64,000 bases of DNA from an uncultured Pseudomonadota bacterium (lineage in GTDB: Bacteria; Myxococcota_A; UBA796; CAJQPC01). Both the position numbers and the translations under genes were made by a program. The number at the start of each line of letters is the position of its first letter. Positions within the stretch are counted from its first letter, which is position 1. The stretch is taken from positions 1 through 64,000 of the forward strand of contig CAJXRZ010000026.1 of the NCBI GenBank assembly GCA_913060515.1, read 5' to 3'. Below the pieces are notes generated by a model that was not told the origin of the DNA, searched no databases, and saw only the letters and a list, made by a program, of their open reading frames with translations. Below are positions 33,929 to 42,374 of the stretch, piece after piece.

Positions 33929-34527
33929 GGGTGGATCCGGGGGGCGTTGGAGATCAGGTTCTCGCTCTCCCCCTGGCTGGGCAGGTGTTCGGAGAGCACT
34001 TCCCCCAAGGCCTCCAGGCCACGCACCAAGCTCTCGGTGTCCGCGAAGGACCAAGAGAGGGACTCGAGGATCGCAGGAGGCACATGTCCGCTCACACCCA
34101 CGTCCGGGAGCACGCGGATCTCATCTTCGAGCAGGGAGAGGTAGATCAGCACCCCGCAGCGGTCGCGCGTGGCGTGAACGGCCTCCTCGTGAAAGGCGGC
34201 ATTGGCAGCATGGTCCACCTGATCGGCCTTGCGGTCCGTGGAGGCCAGATGCCGCATCACCCACGGCAAGCGGCGAGAGGCCCAGGCCACCCCGGCGAAG
34301 AGCAGCATCAGGTCCACAGGGATCCAGGCGGCGTGGAAGTCTGCTGGGGCGAAGAGTGCGACGACGAGCCCCAGGGCTGCAGCGCAGATGCCGGCGAGCA
34401 GGGAGAGATCTCGGTAGCTGCCGCTGCGCCCTGAGACGACCACGACAAGCTCCGCTTCGGTGGTGGCTTCGATCCTTCCCACGGCGGCTTCGACGGCGTC
34501 GGAAAATGCGGTGTCTGTCTGGAGCAC
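33925..34527 (-). CDS. TPM-domain membrane protein
   Basis: 200 residues, GTG start. The N-terminal part matches the TPM domain (DAVEAAVGRIEATTEAELVVVVSGRSGSY). Two transmembrane helices follow (LLAGICAAALGLVVALFA, PVDLMLLFAGVAWA). The second half holds HATRDRCGVLIYLSLLEDEIRVLPDVGVS, typical of the short TPM proteins seen beside other TPM or LemA genes. TPM domains have been linked to photosystem II repair and membrane proteostasis elsewhere. It is first of the overlapping operon TPM, Tim44-like, methylase, MazG-like, membrane protein. Confidence 0.85.
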   Translation of the reverse strand: MLQTDTAFSDAVEAAVGRIEATTEAELVVVVSGRSGSYRDLSLLAGICAAALGLVVALFAPADFHAAWIPVDLMLLFAGVAWASRRLPWVMRHLASTDRKADQVDHAANAAFHEEAVHATRDRCGVLIYLSLLEDEIRVLPDVGVSGHVPPAILESLSWSFADTESLVRGLEALGEVLSEHLPSQGESENLISNAPRIHP

Positions 34528-34571
34528 GGGTGAGCCACCTTGGCGCCAGCGAGGTCAGGCTGGGCATGGCC

Positions 34572-34581
34572 ATGATAGCGT
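34572..34581. promoter_or_regulatory. overlapping divergent -10 elements
   Basis: ATGATAGCGT contains leftward TATCAT (complement of 34572-34577, toward the TPM operon) and rightward TAGCGT (34576-34581, toward the SRPBCC-like gene). The geometry is the same as at 3741-3750, with predicted starts 23 nt apart. Confidence 0.4.
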
Positions 34582-34611
34582 CCTGACCCCTCTTGCTCAC
34601 GGAAGCTTCTT

Positions 34612-35136
34612 ATGCGCATCCACTCCGAGTCCGTCGTGAACCACGGCCAGAACGAAGCCTACTTGGCCTACCGGGACCATCTGCCCGAGTTTGCCACCTA
34701 CATCGATGACATCCAGAAGATCGTTGTCGAGTCCCGCCAGGAGACTGAGGGGGCTGTCAAGCTGCACAATGTCTGGTTCGCCAAGAGCGAGATTCCCACC
34801 TTCGCCAAGGCCTTTCTCAAACCAGAGATGCTGCGCTGGGACGACTTCGCCGAGTGGCGTGACGGCGAGATGCGCTGTCACTGGGAGATCAAGCCCCGGG
34901 CCTTCACCGACGCGGTCAAGTGCAGCGGCACCAACACCTTCGTGGACTTGGGCAACGGCACCACCCGGGTGGTCTTGGAGGGTGATCTGAGCATCAACCT
35001 GAAGGGAATTCCCGGTGTCCCCCGCATGATTGCCGGACGAATCGGTCCCAAGGTCGAGAAGTTCATCGTCTCGATGATCACGCCCAACCTGAAGAAGACC
35101 AACACGGCCCTGGGCACGTGGATGGACCGCCGCTGA
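34612..35136 (+). CDS. SRPBCC/DUF2505-like protein
   Basis: 174 residues. Alternating strands and a long C-terminal helix (PRMIAGRIGPKVEKFIVSMI) fit the START/SRPBCC fold, and the overall pattern resembles DUF2505: a polar N-terminus, LRWDDFAEWRDGEMRCHWEIKP, then GTNTFVDLGNGTTRVVLEGDLSIN. Such folds bind hydrophobic ligands in a deep pocket. No catalytic residues are visible. No transmembrane segment or signal peptide is seen, so it should be cytoplasmic. It is monocistronic, between a divergent operon and a convergent kinase gene that ends 16 nt downstream. Confidence 0.75.
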   Translation: MRIHSESVVNHGQNEAYLAYRDHLPEFATYIDDIQKIVVESRQETEGAVKLHNVWFAKSEIPTFAKAFLKPEMLRWDDFAEWRDGEMRCHWEIKPRAFTDAVKCSGTNTFVDLGNGTTRVVLEGDLSINLKGIPGVPRMIAGRIGPKVEKFIVSMITPNLKKTNTALGTWMDRR

Positions 35137-35152
35137 ACGCGCTCTCTGGGGG

Positions 35153-36670
35153 CTAGCTCTGGTTGGCCTGCAGGGCGTAGCCGTCCTGCACTTCCACCAG
35201 CAGACCGCGGTCCAGCAGGGGCTCGGCCAGATCGAGCAAGGCGTGCTCGCTCAGATCCAAGAGCGCGCTGAGCTCCGGCAAGGCCACCGGGTCTGTGGCG
35301 GTCACCCGCAGCAGCTCTTGTTGGCGGGGGGAGAGTCCCACCAGGCCTCGAGCCAGGGGCTGGACGTAGCCGGCGACGGCGCCGGGGCGGCCGCGGGTGC
35401 GTCCCAAGATCTCTGGGCCGCGCGCGACATCTTGGTCGGCGGCGGCCAGCATGAGCTGAACGTGGTGCAGCTCCAGGGGGGTAGGGGAGAGGTGCCGTGC
35501 GCCCAGATTGGTCAAGGGCATCAGCGGCCGTTGGCTGCGGATCAGACAGAGGGCCGGCAGCTGCTCGGCCAAGAGCCTGGCCGCGAAGCGCAGGACCTCT
35601 CGGCCGCCGCCCTGGCAGTGCACCAAGGTGGTCTTGGCTTCGGCCAGCTCAGAGAGCAGCTCCTTTGGGGTCTCCCCGGGGCCTTGGCGAACGCGCATGC
35701 CTTCTCGGCGGGCCAAGGCGATGCTCTCTTGGATCAGGGTGCGGCGCCCACAGCCCTCGCCGCCGTGCAGCACGATGACCTGCGTTCCGCCGTCCAGGGC
35801 GGTGGCCATGGCCTCGCGCAGGGCACCGCGTTCCCGTGACATGCCCACGACGGGGAGCTGGGTTGGGCTGCGCAGGGCCCTTCGCAGGCGGCCGCTGAGC
35901 CCTTGGCTCTTCGGGCGCCGTTCGGCGGTACGGGCCAGCATCTGCAAGATCAGCTCGTCCAGGGCTCTGGGCATGCGCGGGACGCGGGAGGAGGGGGGCT
36001 CCGGGAAGGTGCTCAGGGGCAGGAAGGCCAAGGCCGCCGGGTCACCGGAGCGGAAGGGGGCCTGGCGTGCCACCAGGGTGTAGAGGATGGCACCCAGGCT
36101 GTAGATGTCGCTGGCCAGGGAGGGGGGCTCGCCACGCAGCAGCTCGGGGCCGACGTAGCCCAATGTCCCGTTGAAGCCCTCGTCTCTGGAGGCATGGGCG
36201 GCTGGATGGGCGGTGCCCAGGTCGATCAATCGGGGGGACCCGTAGGCGTCGACCATCACGTTGCTGGGCTTCAGGTCTCCGTGAAGCAGCCCCTGGCTGT
36301 GCAGGTGGGCCACCGCCTCGGCGAGCCTGGCGCAGAGCTCGGTGCGCTCGGCCAAGCTGCACTGGGAGCCCCAGGTGGCCAGGGTGCTGCCCTGGATGTA
36401 CTCGGTTGCAAGCCAGTTTCCCTGGGGATCGGCGTTGACCATTCGGACCACGTAGCGGTGGTTGAGGGACTCCAGAGCAGCGACCTCCCTGCGAAGCCGC
36501 GCAGCTTGGGCACCATCTTCGGAGACCTTGAGCGCCACCTGGTGGCCCTGGTCGTCCAAGGCCAGCCAGACGCGTCCGCCCGAGCCCACACCCAGTAGGC
36601 GCTGGGTTCGGAAGGGCCCAACGCGGGACCCAGGTCCCGGCGTGCCAGTTCTGTGATTGGAGCCGCTCAC
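35153..36670 (-). CDS. Hanks-type Ser/Thr kinase fused to a degenerate NTPase-like domain
   Basis: 505 residues from GTG 36670. Kinase domain ~18-270: GVGSGGRVW (glycine loop), VALKVSED (Lys), HGDLKPSNV (catalytic loop, non-RD because Arg is Gly), IDLGTAH (DFG replaced by DLG), GTLGYVGPE. Residues ~280-505 look like an STAND/AAA module, but the P-loop is HGGEGCGRRT, with Arg where Walker A needs Lys, and the Walker B equivalent is weak (TTLVHCQGG). The end (LPELSALLDLSEHALLDLAEPLL) looks like a winged helix. It may still phosphorylate, but nucleotide hydrolysis by the second domain is doubtful. Confidence 0.87.
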   Translation of the reverse strand: MSGSNHRTGTPGPGSRVGPFRTQRLLGVGSGGRVWLALDDQGHQVALKVSEDGAQAARLRREVAALESLNHRYVVRMVNADPQGNWLATEYIQGSTLATWGSQCSLAERTELCARLAEAVAHLHSQGLLHGDLKPSNVMVDAYGSPRLIDLGTAHPAAHASRDEGFNGTLGYVGPELLRGEPPSLASDIYSLGAILYTLVARQAPFRSGDPAALAFLPLSTFPEPPSSRVPRMPRALDELILQMLARTAERRPKSQGLSGRLRRALRSPTQLPVVGMSRERGALREAMATALDGGTQVIVLHGGEGCGRRTLIQESIALARREGMRVRQGPGETPKELLSELAEAKTTLVHCQGGGREVLRFAARLLAEQLPALCLIRSQRPLMPLTNLGARHLSPTPLELHHVQLMLAAADQDVARGPEILGRTRGRPGAVAGYVQPLARGLVGLSPRQQELLRVTATDPVALPELSALLDLSEHALLDLAEPLLDRGLLVEVQDGYALQANQS

Positions 36671-36677
36671 GCCAAGG

Positions 36678-36683
36678 AGGATA
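36678..36683 (-). promoter_or_regulatory. -10 element of a probable leaderless transcript (kinase)
   Basis: On the minus strand TATCCT (complement of 36678-36683) ends 7 nt before GTG 36670, and no Shine-Dalgarno sequence lies between. Confidence 0.45.
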
Positions 36684-36728
36684 GGGAAACTCTGTGCGCG
36701 ATGCGAGCGCTCAACTCAGGGAGTCTCC

Positions 36729-37757
36729 ATGCCCGATGCCAGCGCCCCACTTCGCCTGATCGCCCTGGGAGGCTCCGAGGCCGCCGCGCAGAGCATCGGC
36801 AAGGTCCTGGGTGTCGTGCCTGTGCCCAGTCATGAGACCTGGTTTGCCTGCGGCGAGGGCAAGGTGGTGGTGGACGACAACGTGCGCGGTTGCCGGGTCT
36901 TCCTCTTGGCCAACCCTGTGGTGCCCAAGGGAGAGCGCAGCATCTACGACCGTCTGATGATGACCTTGAACGCGGTCGAGGCCCTGGCCTTGAGCGACGC
37001 CTACGAGGTCACGGTGGTGATGCCCTACTTCCCGGGCGCGCGCCAAGACAAGCGCAAGGGCAGGACGAGAGAGGGGATCACCGCGGGGCTAGTCGCGCGC
37101 ATGCTCGAGGTAGCCGGCGCCGATCGCGTGCTCACGGTCGAGATCCACAACGAGGCCATCGCGGGCATGTTCAACCCCAGAGAGTGTACTTTGGAGAACA
37201 TCTATCTCCACAAACACTTCGGACCTTGGCTGCGCGCCCAGGGACTGTGCGGGGACACGGTCGTGAGCCCGGATGTAGGCGGCCTTGAGCGCGCCCGCCG
37301 CTACGCGGAGACCCTGGGCTTGGCCATCGCCACGCTCTCCAAGGAGAGGGACTACACCCACCCCAATGAGGTGCTGCGCAGCACGCTTCTGGGCACCGTT
37401 GAGGACCGTGATGTGCTGATGGTGGACGACATCGTGGACACGGCCGGCTCGGTCTGTGCCGCGGTCCGGGAGCTCAAGGCCCAAGGGGCGCGCAACATCA
37501 CCGTCGCCTGTGCCCACGCCCTGCTCAGCGGTCCTGCCTGGTCGCGTCTTCAAGCGCTTCGCGAACAGGCGGAGCAGGAGGGTTGGCGCTTCACCGTTGC
37601 GGGGACCAGCGCGGTGACCCACCCGGAGGCGCCAGCCTGGTACTGCAGCTACCCCCTGGAGCCACTGATGGCCCGAGTAATCCGCAGCATCCACTCGCGG
37701 GGCAGTGTCACCCGCGTGCAGGATGCAAGTCAGGTATCTGAGGAGGATGGAGCGTGA
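36729..37757 (+). CDS. prs: ribose-phosphate pyrophosphokinase
   Basis: 342 residues. It makes PRPP from ribose-5-phosphate and ATP. The flexible catalytic loop reads PYFPGARQDKRKGRT, the catalytic His lies in TVEIHNEAIAGMF, and the PRPP-binding loop is VDDIVDTAGS (most members have TGGT). These changes and an inserted ECTLENIYLHKHFGPWL segment make it a divergent Prs. ATG 36729 is preceded by GGGAG with 6 nt spacing. The stop overlaps the GTG of an outer-membrane-type protein gene. It supplies PRPP that PurF, encoded later in this window, consumes. Confidence 0.9.
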   Translation: MPDASAPLRLIALGGSEAAAQSIGKVLGVVPVPSHETWFACGEGKVVVDDNVRGCRVFLLANPVVPKGERSIYDRLMMTLNAVEALALSDAYEVTVVMPYFPGARQDKRKGRTREGITAGLVARMLEVAGADRVLTVEIHNEAIAGMFNPRECTLENIYLHKHFGPWLRAQGLCGDTVVSPDVGGLERARRYAETLGLAIATLSKERDYTHPNEVLRSTLLGTVEDRDVLMVDDIVDTAGSVCAAVRELKAQGARNITVACAHALLSGPAWSRLQALREQAEQEGWRFTVAGTSAVTHPEAPAWYCSYPLEPLMARVIRSIHSRGSVTRVQDASQVSEEDGA

Positions 37758-38440
37758 ACGTGTTGCTGTTATTGCCTGCATTGGCTTTGGCTCAAGAGCC
37801 AGCGCCCGAGTCTGCCCCCGAGCCCCAAGCTGAGGTCGCGGTCCAGGCCACCAGCCCCTTCCATCAGATCGCCGAGCGCTGGACCTTCAGCCCCTACTGG
37901 GACCCCCTCGGCAACGTGAGCATCTATGGCGGCTCCGGCAACCAAGTCTTGGCTTGGAACCTGGGCCTTCAGGGTGGCGTGAACTACTGGGACTCCCAGA
38001 CCATCCTGGCCGGACGGACCCGGGCTCAGGTGATGGGCACCTTCGTGGGCGGCCTAGCTGGAACCGACCTCCGCCTGGGAAGCTTCATTGGGCCTCAGGA
38101 GAAGATGTGGTCGCTGATGAGCGGCTTGGACGTCTTCCGAAACGGCTTCACCAGCTCCAGGATGAGCCTGCCCGTCAGTTGGGGCGTGGAGCTCCCGGTG
38201 GTCCTCACCTTTGGTCCGCCCGAGGTCGCTTTCTTGGCCGGTGTCAGCACCGCTTGGCTGGCGGAGCCTTCCCGCCGCGTGAACTGGGACGCCACGCCCA
38301 GCTTTGGCTTCGGCCACGAGTTCGGCTGGCGTGCCGGAGTCGCCATCAACATGGGCAACCTGACCGTCTCCGGCTTCTACACCAAGCGGAGCACCAGCCG
38401 TGGGCCAGTGCAGGGCTTTGGGTTCAACGTCGGGATCTAA
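37754..38440 (+). CDS. outer-membrane beta-barrel-like protein
   Basis: 228 residues. GTG 37754 overlaps the TGA of prs. Signal NVLLLLPALALAQ and a short Pro/Glu linker precede many amphipathic strands (NVSIYGGSGNQVLAWNLGL, LAGRTRAQVMGTFVGG, WGVELPVVLTFG, EVAFLAGVSTAWL, WRAGVAINMGNLTVSGFYT) ending in aromatic-poor GFGFNVGI. This fits an 8-10-strand outer-membrane barrel. Family not recognised. Translational coupling to the cytosolic prs gene is unusual and may be only a matter of packing. Confidence 0.8.
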   Translation: MNVLLLLPALALAQEPAPESAPEPQAEVAVQATSPFHQIAERWTFSPYWDPLGNVSIYGGSGNQVLAWNLGLQGGVNYWDSQTILAGRTRAQVMGTFVGGLAGTDLRLGSFIGPQEKMWSLMSGLDVFRNGFTSSRMSLPVSWGVELPVVLTFGPPEVAFLAGVSTAWLAEPSRRVNWDATPSFGFGHEFGWRAGVAINMGNLTVSGFYTKRSTSRGPVQGFGFNVGI

Positions 38441-38446
38441 GCCGCG

Positions 38447-38884
38447 CTACTGCTCGGGAGTGTGGCAGCCGTAGCAGCCAAAGCCGTCGTTGGTACCGTC
38501 GTTGACGTCCATGTCCAAGAGACCCGCCATTGCGGGCACCACCTCGGTGTACATGAACTCCACCGCCGGGCCTGCGTACGCCTCGGGCGGCGGCACAGAG
38601 AGCTGATGAATGTCGCTGGGCATGGCGTAGCCCGTGGCGTCCGCGTTGGAGCCGTGGCAGGTCGCGCAGTTAAAGTCCGCGTACTCCTCGGCGTCGTAGG
38701 CCTGGAAGATGGCCGCCATCGCTGGGGTCACATCGCTGGCCATATAGGCGCCCTTTTGGTCTTGGGTCATCTCGGCCCATGGGGGCAGCTCTTCAACGAC
38801 GCTGTCGCCCGTCTCAGTGACCTCGTCTTTGGTGCAGGCGCTCAGGCTGAGCAGCACAAGGGATGCTGTGATGATTCTGGTCAT
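38447..38884 (-). CDS. di-haem c-type cytochrome lipoprotein
   Basis: 145 residues. Signal with lipobox SLSAC, an acidic linker, then two haem-c motifs: NCATCHGSN and GCYGCHTPE, ~64 residues apart. Methionines near the haems (AMPSDIH, MAGLLDM) are candidate axial ligands. It should carry electrons at the outer face of a membrane. ATG 38884 has GAGGAAG upstream, and a -10-like TAAGCT lies 24 nt before the start. It is divergent from the MoxR-NorD pair and has no other respiratory gene nearby, so its partner is unknown. Confidence 0.88.
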   Translation of the reverse strand: MTRIITASLVLLSLSACTKDEVTETGDSVVEELPPWAEMTQDQKGAYMASDVTPAMAAIFQAYDAEEYADFNCATCHGSNADATGYAMPSDIHQLSVPPPEAYAGPAVEFMYTEVVPAMAGLLDMDVNDGTNDGFGCYGCHTPEQ

Positions 38885-39017
38885 GCTTCCTCACATTTTG
38901 GAGGCCGCAGCTTAGCGCTTTGCGCGCCGCATGTAGACCCAGGGCTGAGACACCGCATCTCATGGTCGGCACGATGCCCATTGCACCCTCTCCGTAGCCC
39001 CAGCGCAGGCAAGGGAG

Positions 39018-39023
39018 TAGGCT
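39018..39023 (+). promoter_or_regulatory. -10 element of a probable leaderless transcript (MoxR/NorQ-like)
   Basis: TAGGCT ends 6 nt before ATG 39030. A GGGAG run lies within and upstream of the hexamer, too far away to act as a ribosome site. Confidence 0.5.
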
Positions 39024-39029
39024 TCTGCC

Positions 39030-39842
39030 ATGCGCATCATCACTCCCGACGCCCACGACTTCGAGATCGACCAGGCTCCTTGGTATTTGCCGGCCGGAGA
39101 CGAGGTCCAGCTCTTCGAAACCGCCTGGCAGGCCAAGCTTCCGGTGATCCTCAAGGGGCCCACCGGCTGCGGCAAGACCCGCTTCGTGGCCCACATGGCC
39201 CACAAGCTGGGCCGGCCCTTGGTCACCGTGGCCTGTCACGAGGACCTGACCGCCTCCGATCTGCTCGGACGCTTCCTGATCCTGGGCGAGGAGACCGTGT
39301 GGTGTGACGGACCCCTCACGACGGCCTTGCGTCACGGCGCCATCCTCTACTTGGACGAAGTCGTAGAGGCGCGGAACGACACGATGGTGGTCATCCACCC
39401 CCTCACGGACGACCGCCGAATTCTGCCCATCGACAAGCTCGGCGCCAGCCTTCAGGCCCCCGACGACTTCATGTTGGTGATGAGCTACAACCCCGGCTAT
39501 CAGTCGGTGCTCAAGGAGCTCAAGCAGAGCACCCGGCAGCGTTTCATCAGCTTGGAGTTCAGCTATCCAGAGGCTGAGCTGGAGCAGAAGGTGGTCGAGC
39601 AGGAGTCCGGCGTGGCGGCCAAGCACGCCAAGTCCCTGGTCAAGATCGCCGAGAAGGTTCGTCGGCTCACCGAGCGCGGGCTGGAGGAGGGCGTGAGCAC
39701 CCGCCTGCTCATTCACGCGGGCACTCTGATGGCCCGCGGCATCGACCCGGCGCGGGCCTGTGAGGTGTCTTTTGTGCGCACCCTCACCGACGATGCGGAT
39801 CTGCAACGCTCGATCCACGAAGTCGTCCGAGACTTCTTCTAG
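39030..39842 (+). CDS. MoxR-family AAA+ ATPase, NorQ/CbbQ-like
   Basis: 270 residues. Walker A GPTGCGKT (~43-50), [17 protein letters not shown] (pore and insert region of the NorQ/CbbQ clade), Walker [11 protein letters not shown], sensor 1 VMSYNPGYQ, and an Arg-rich [10 protein letters not shown]. The C-terminal helical domain includes [16 protein letters not shown]. These ATPases act with a vWA partner to insert metals or remodel cofactor-containing enzymes. The partner is the next gene, which starts directly after this TAG. A TAGGCT hexamer 6 nt before ATG 39030 suggests a leaderless mRNA. Confidence 0.93.
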   Translation: MRIITPDAHDFEIDQAPWYLPAGDEVQLFETAWQAKLPVILKGPTGCGKTRFVAHMAHKLGRPLVTVACHEDLTASDLLGRFLILGEETVWCDGPLTTALRHGAILYLDEVVEARNDTMVVIHPLTDDRRILPIDKLGASLQAPDDFMLVMSYNPGYQSVLKELKQSTRQRFISLEFSYPEAELEQKVVEQESGVAAKHAKSLVKIAEKVRRLTERGLEEGVSTRLLIHAGTLMARGIDPARACEVSFVRTLTDDADLQRSIHEVVRDFF

Positions 39843-42365
39843 GTGGGCCTTGGTGACCGCCTCCGAAAACTCCGCCAGCAGCTCCAGGTCAAAGCCCGGG
39901 GCGTAGGGGAGAAGGCCCGCGTGGGAGCTGAGCTCCTGCGCCTGGACCGTGGAACCTTGCGCGCCTGGTCTGAACAGATCACCGCCGTCGAGGTCGCCAT
40001 GGGTTTGCCCACAGCCCGGGCCTACACCGAGTTGGTCCTCACTGGGGCGCGCCGTCAGCGGCGCCTGGGCCGACAGCTGGCCTTGGACGTTCCGGACAAC
40101 CTGGCCCGGGTCGCGGAAGGAGAGCGCAAGGAGTACCTGCGCCTGATGGGCATGGTGGTGCGGGAGCGCCCAGAGGCCGTGGGCATGGTCGCGCGAACCT
40201 TGCCGCGCCTGATGGAGCGCTTGGAGGGACCGGCGCTGGGCAAGTTCGTCGGCAGCGGCTTGGACATGCACGACCTGGACGCCGGCCGGGCCGAGGTCTT
40301 CCTCAAGGCCGAGTCTGCCTCGGGCCAGAAGGAGCTGGAGCGGCTCAGTCTGGGACTGCCTCTCTCGGCCGTGAGCCGCACGCTGGCCCTCTATGCCCGA
40401 GCCCACTGCGGCGAGGACGTTCAGATCCGCCCAGTTCCTGCGCGCCAAGGCCGCAAGGCCTTCTCCGAGGGACGGCACCTCTACTTGCCCGAGCGCGTGG
40501 ACCGCTACGGCGATGAGCGGGACTTCACCGTCTACAGAGTGCTCGCTGCAAGAACCGCCGCCTACATCGAGTTCGGCAGCTTTGAGCTGGACTTGCGCAA
40601 GGTGCCTGGGGAGTGGGCCCATCCTGCCCACGACGAGAGCGACCTGGAGCGCTTCTTCCGCAGCTTCCCCAACAAGAGCCTGGCCCGCGACCTCTTTGCG
40701 GTGGTCGAAGACGCCCGGGTCGAGGGCGCCATGTTGGAGGAGTATCCAGGCTTGGCCCGGGACATTGACACCCTGCGTCCCGATGAGCTGGCCCTGCGTC
40801 CAGATCTCGAAGACCTGGCCCCAGTCGAGGCCATGGTCGAAGGCTTGCTCCAGCGCTCATGGGGAGTGGAGCATCCAGGCGGTGGAGAGCTGGGAGAGCA
40901 GGTGGAGCAACTCTGGCAACAGATCCAGCCTGCACTGGGACCACTGGCCTCGGTCGCGGACAGCGCTGCTCTGGTGCCCCAGCTCTACCAAGTTGCGGAC
41001 GCGCTGCTCCGCAAGGTGGCCGACGAGCCTCCTCCTGACCCCAAGGAACAGGGAGGCGGAAAGGGGAAGCGGCCGCCCAAGCCAGAGGGCGGCTCGGACT
41101 CCAAGCCTCAAGACGGCGCGGGCGGCGGAGAGCAGGAGTACAAGGGCCTCGAGGCCAACGGTCTGGGCAGCGCGATGCGGCCGGAGGAGATGACGCCGGA
41201 TGACCGGGCCGCCGATGAGCAGGCGCGCGAGGTGCAGGACGCCATGGCCGAGGAGGGCTTGGACGCCACCTTGCGAGAGATCCGGCGGGCCATGCGCCAG
41301 GACCGAGGGGGAGATGAGCGCAGCTACGATGAGATGGTGGCCTTTCTGGAGCGCAACCCACCCCCAGAGGGGGGACAGGTGGAGATCGGTCCCGAACGCG
41401 AGGCCATCGAGCGCGAGGCGCGGCACGGGGGACGCCCCCTGGACCCCGACGCTGACCCCAATGCCAAGGGTGTGATTCAGCCCGAGTGGGACCACGCCAT
41501 TCAGGACTACAAGCCCGCTTGGGTCCAGGTCAAAGAGCACAAGCTGGAGCCGGACACCGGGGCGTTCGTCCAGGGCGTCCTGGATGAGTACGGAGCGGAG
41601 ATTCGACAGCTTCGCCGACGCTTCCAGGCCTTGCGCCCCGAGCAGCTTCGACGCGTGCGCGGGGTCGTGGACGGGGATGAGTTCGACCTGGACCGCCTCA
41701 TCGAGTCTCGGGTGGAGCGCCGCGCCGGTGGCACGCCCTCGGACCGCATCTACAGCCGCCACCACCGAAACCAGCGGGACGTGGCCGTGGCCTTCTTGGT
41801 TGACTTGAGCAGCTCCACCAACGAGGTGGCCGGAGAGACCGGCAAGCGCATCATCCACGTGGAGAAGGAAGCCCTGGTCATGATCGCCGAGGCGGTCGAT
41901 GCCATCGGCGACTCCTGCGGCATCTACGGATTCTCCGGCTACGGCCGAGACCACGTGGCCTTCTACGTCGCCAAGGACTTCAAGGATCCCTACGACGACT
42001 CTGTACGCCGCCGCATCGGGCGCATGAGCCACAAGATGGAGAACCGAGACGGCGCCGCCATTCGCTATGCGGCCCGCAAGCTCATGGAGCAGCCCGCCAG
42101 CACCCGCCTCTTGGTGTTGCTCTCGGACGGCCGGCCCTTGGACTGCGGCTGCGACGCCTACTACGACGCCTATGCCCAGGCGGACACCAAGGTGGCCCTC
42201 CGGGAGCTTCGCCAACAAGGCATTCACCCCTTCTGCATCACCGTGGACCCCAGAGCGCGGGCCTACCTGAAGGAGATGTACGGCGAGGTTGGATTTGTGG
42301 TCATCGACCGCGCGGAGACCTTGCCCCAGCGCCTGCCGGCCATCTACCAGCGCCTGACGCGTTAG
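39843..42365 (+). CDS. NorD/CbbO-like vWA-domain protein
   Basis: 840 residues; GTG is the codon immediately after the stop of the ATPase gene. Residues ~1-400 are helical. A middle region (~400-560) is charged and low-complexity (Gly, Lys, Asp, Glu). The C-terminal vWA domain (~645-840) has a MIDAS: D654-L-S656-S-S658 in FLVDLSSSTN, and VLLSDGRPLDCG later. It also shows FSGYGRDHVAFY. With the MoxR-like ATPase it forms a chaperone for metalloenzymes. NorD normally serves nitric oxide reductase and CbbO serves Rubisco; neither client is in the window. Confidence 0.92.
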   Translation: MGLGDRLRKLRQQLQVKARGVGEKARVGAELLRLDRGTLRAWSEQITAVEVAMGLPTARAYTELVLTGARRQRRLGRQLALDVPDNLARVAEGERKEYLRLMGMVVRERPEAVGMVARTLPRLMERLEGPALGKFVGSGLDMHDLDAGRAEVFLKAESASGQKELERLSLGLPLSAVSRTLALYARAHCGEDVQIRPVPARQGRKAFSEGRHLYLPERVDRYGDERDFTVYRVLAARTAAYIEFGSFELDLRKVPGEWAHPAHDESDLERFFRSFPNKSLARDLFAVVEDARVEGAMLEEYPGLARDIDTLRPDELALRPDLEDLAPVEAMVEGLLQRSWGVEHPGGGELGEQVEQLWQQIQPALGPLASVADSAALVPQLYQVADALLRKVADEPPPDPKEQGGGKGKRPPKPEGGSDSKPQDGAGGGEQEYKGLEANGLGSAMRPEEMTPDDRAADEQAREVQDAMAEEGLDATLREIRRAMRQDRGGDERSYDEMVAFLERNPPPEGGQVEIGPEREAIEREARHGGRPLDPDADPNAKGVIQPEWDHAIQDYKPAWVQVKEHKLEPDTGAFVQGVLDEYGAEIRQLRRRFQALRPEQLRRVRGVVDGDEFDLDRLIESRVERRAGGTPSDRIYSRHHRNQRDVAVAFLVDLSSSTNEVAGETGKRIIHVEKEALVMIAEAVDAIGDSCGIYGFSGYGRDHVAFYVAKDFKDPYDDSVRRRIGRMSHKMENRDGAAIRYAARKLMEQPASTRLLVLLSDGRPLDCGCDAYYDAYAQADTKVALRELRQQGIHPFCITVDPRARAYLKEMYGEVGFVVIDRAETLPQRLPAIYQRLTR

Positions 42366-42374
42366 CTGCCCGCC

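Noticed and set aside
38447-38884. Peroxidase-type di-haem protein
   Set aside because: The protein is only 145 residues with two CxxCH motifs; bacterial di-haem peroxidases are more than twice as long.
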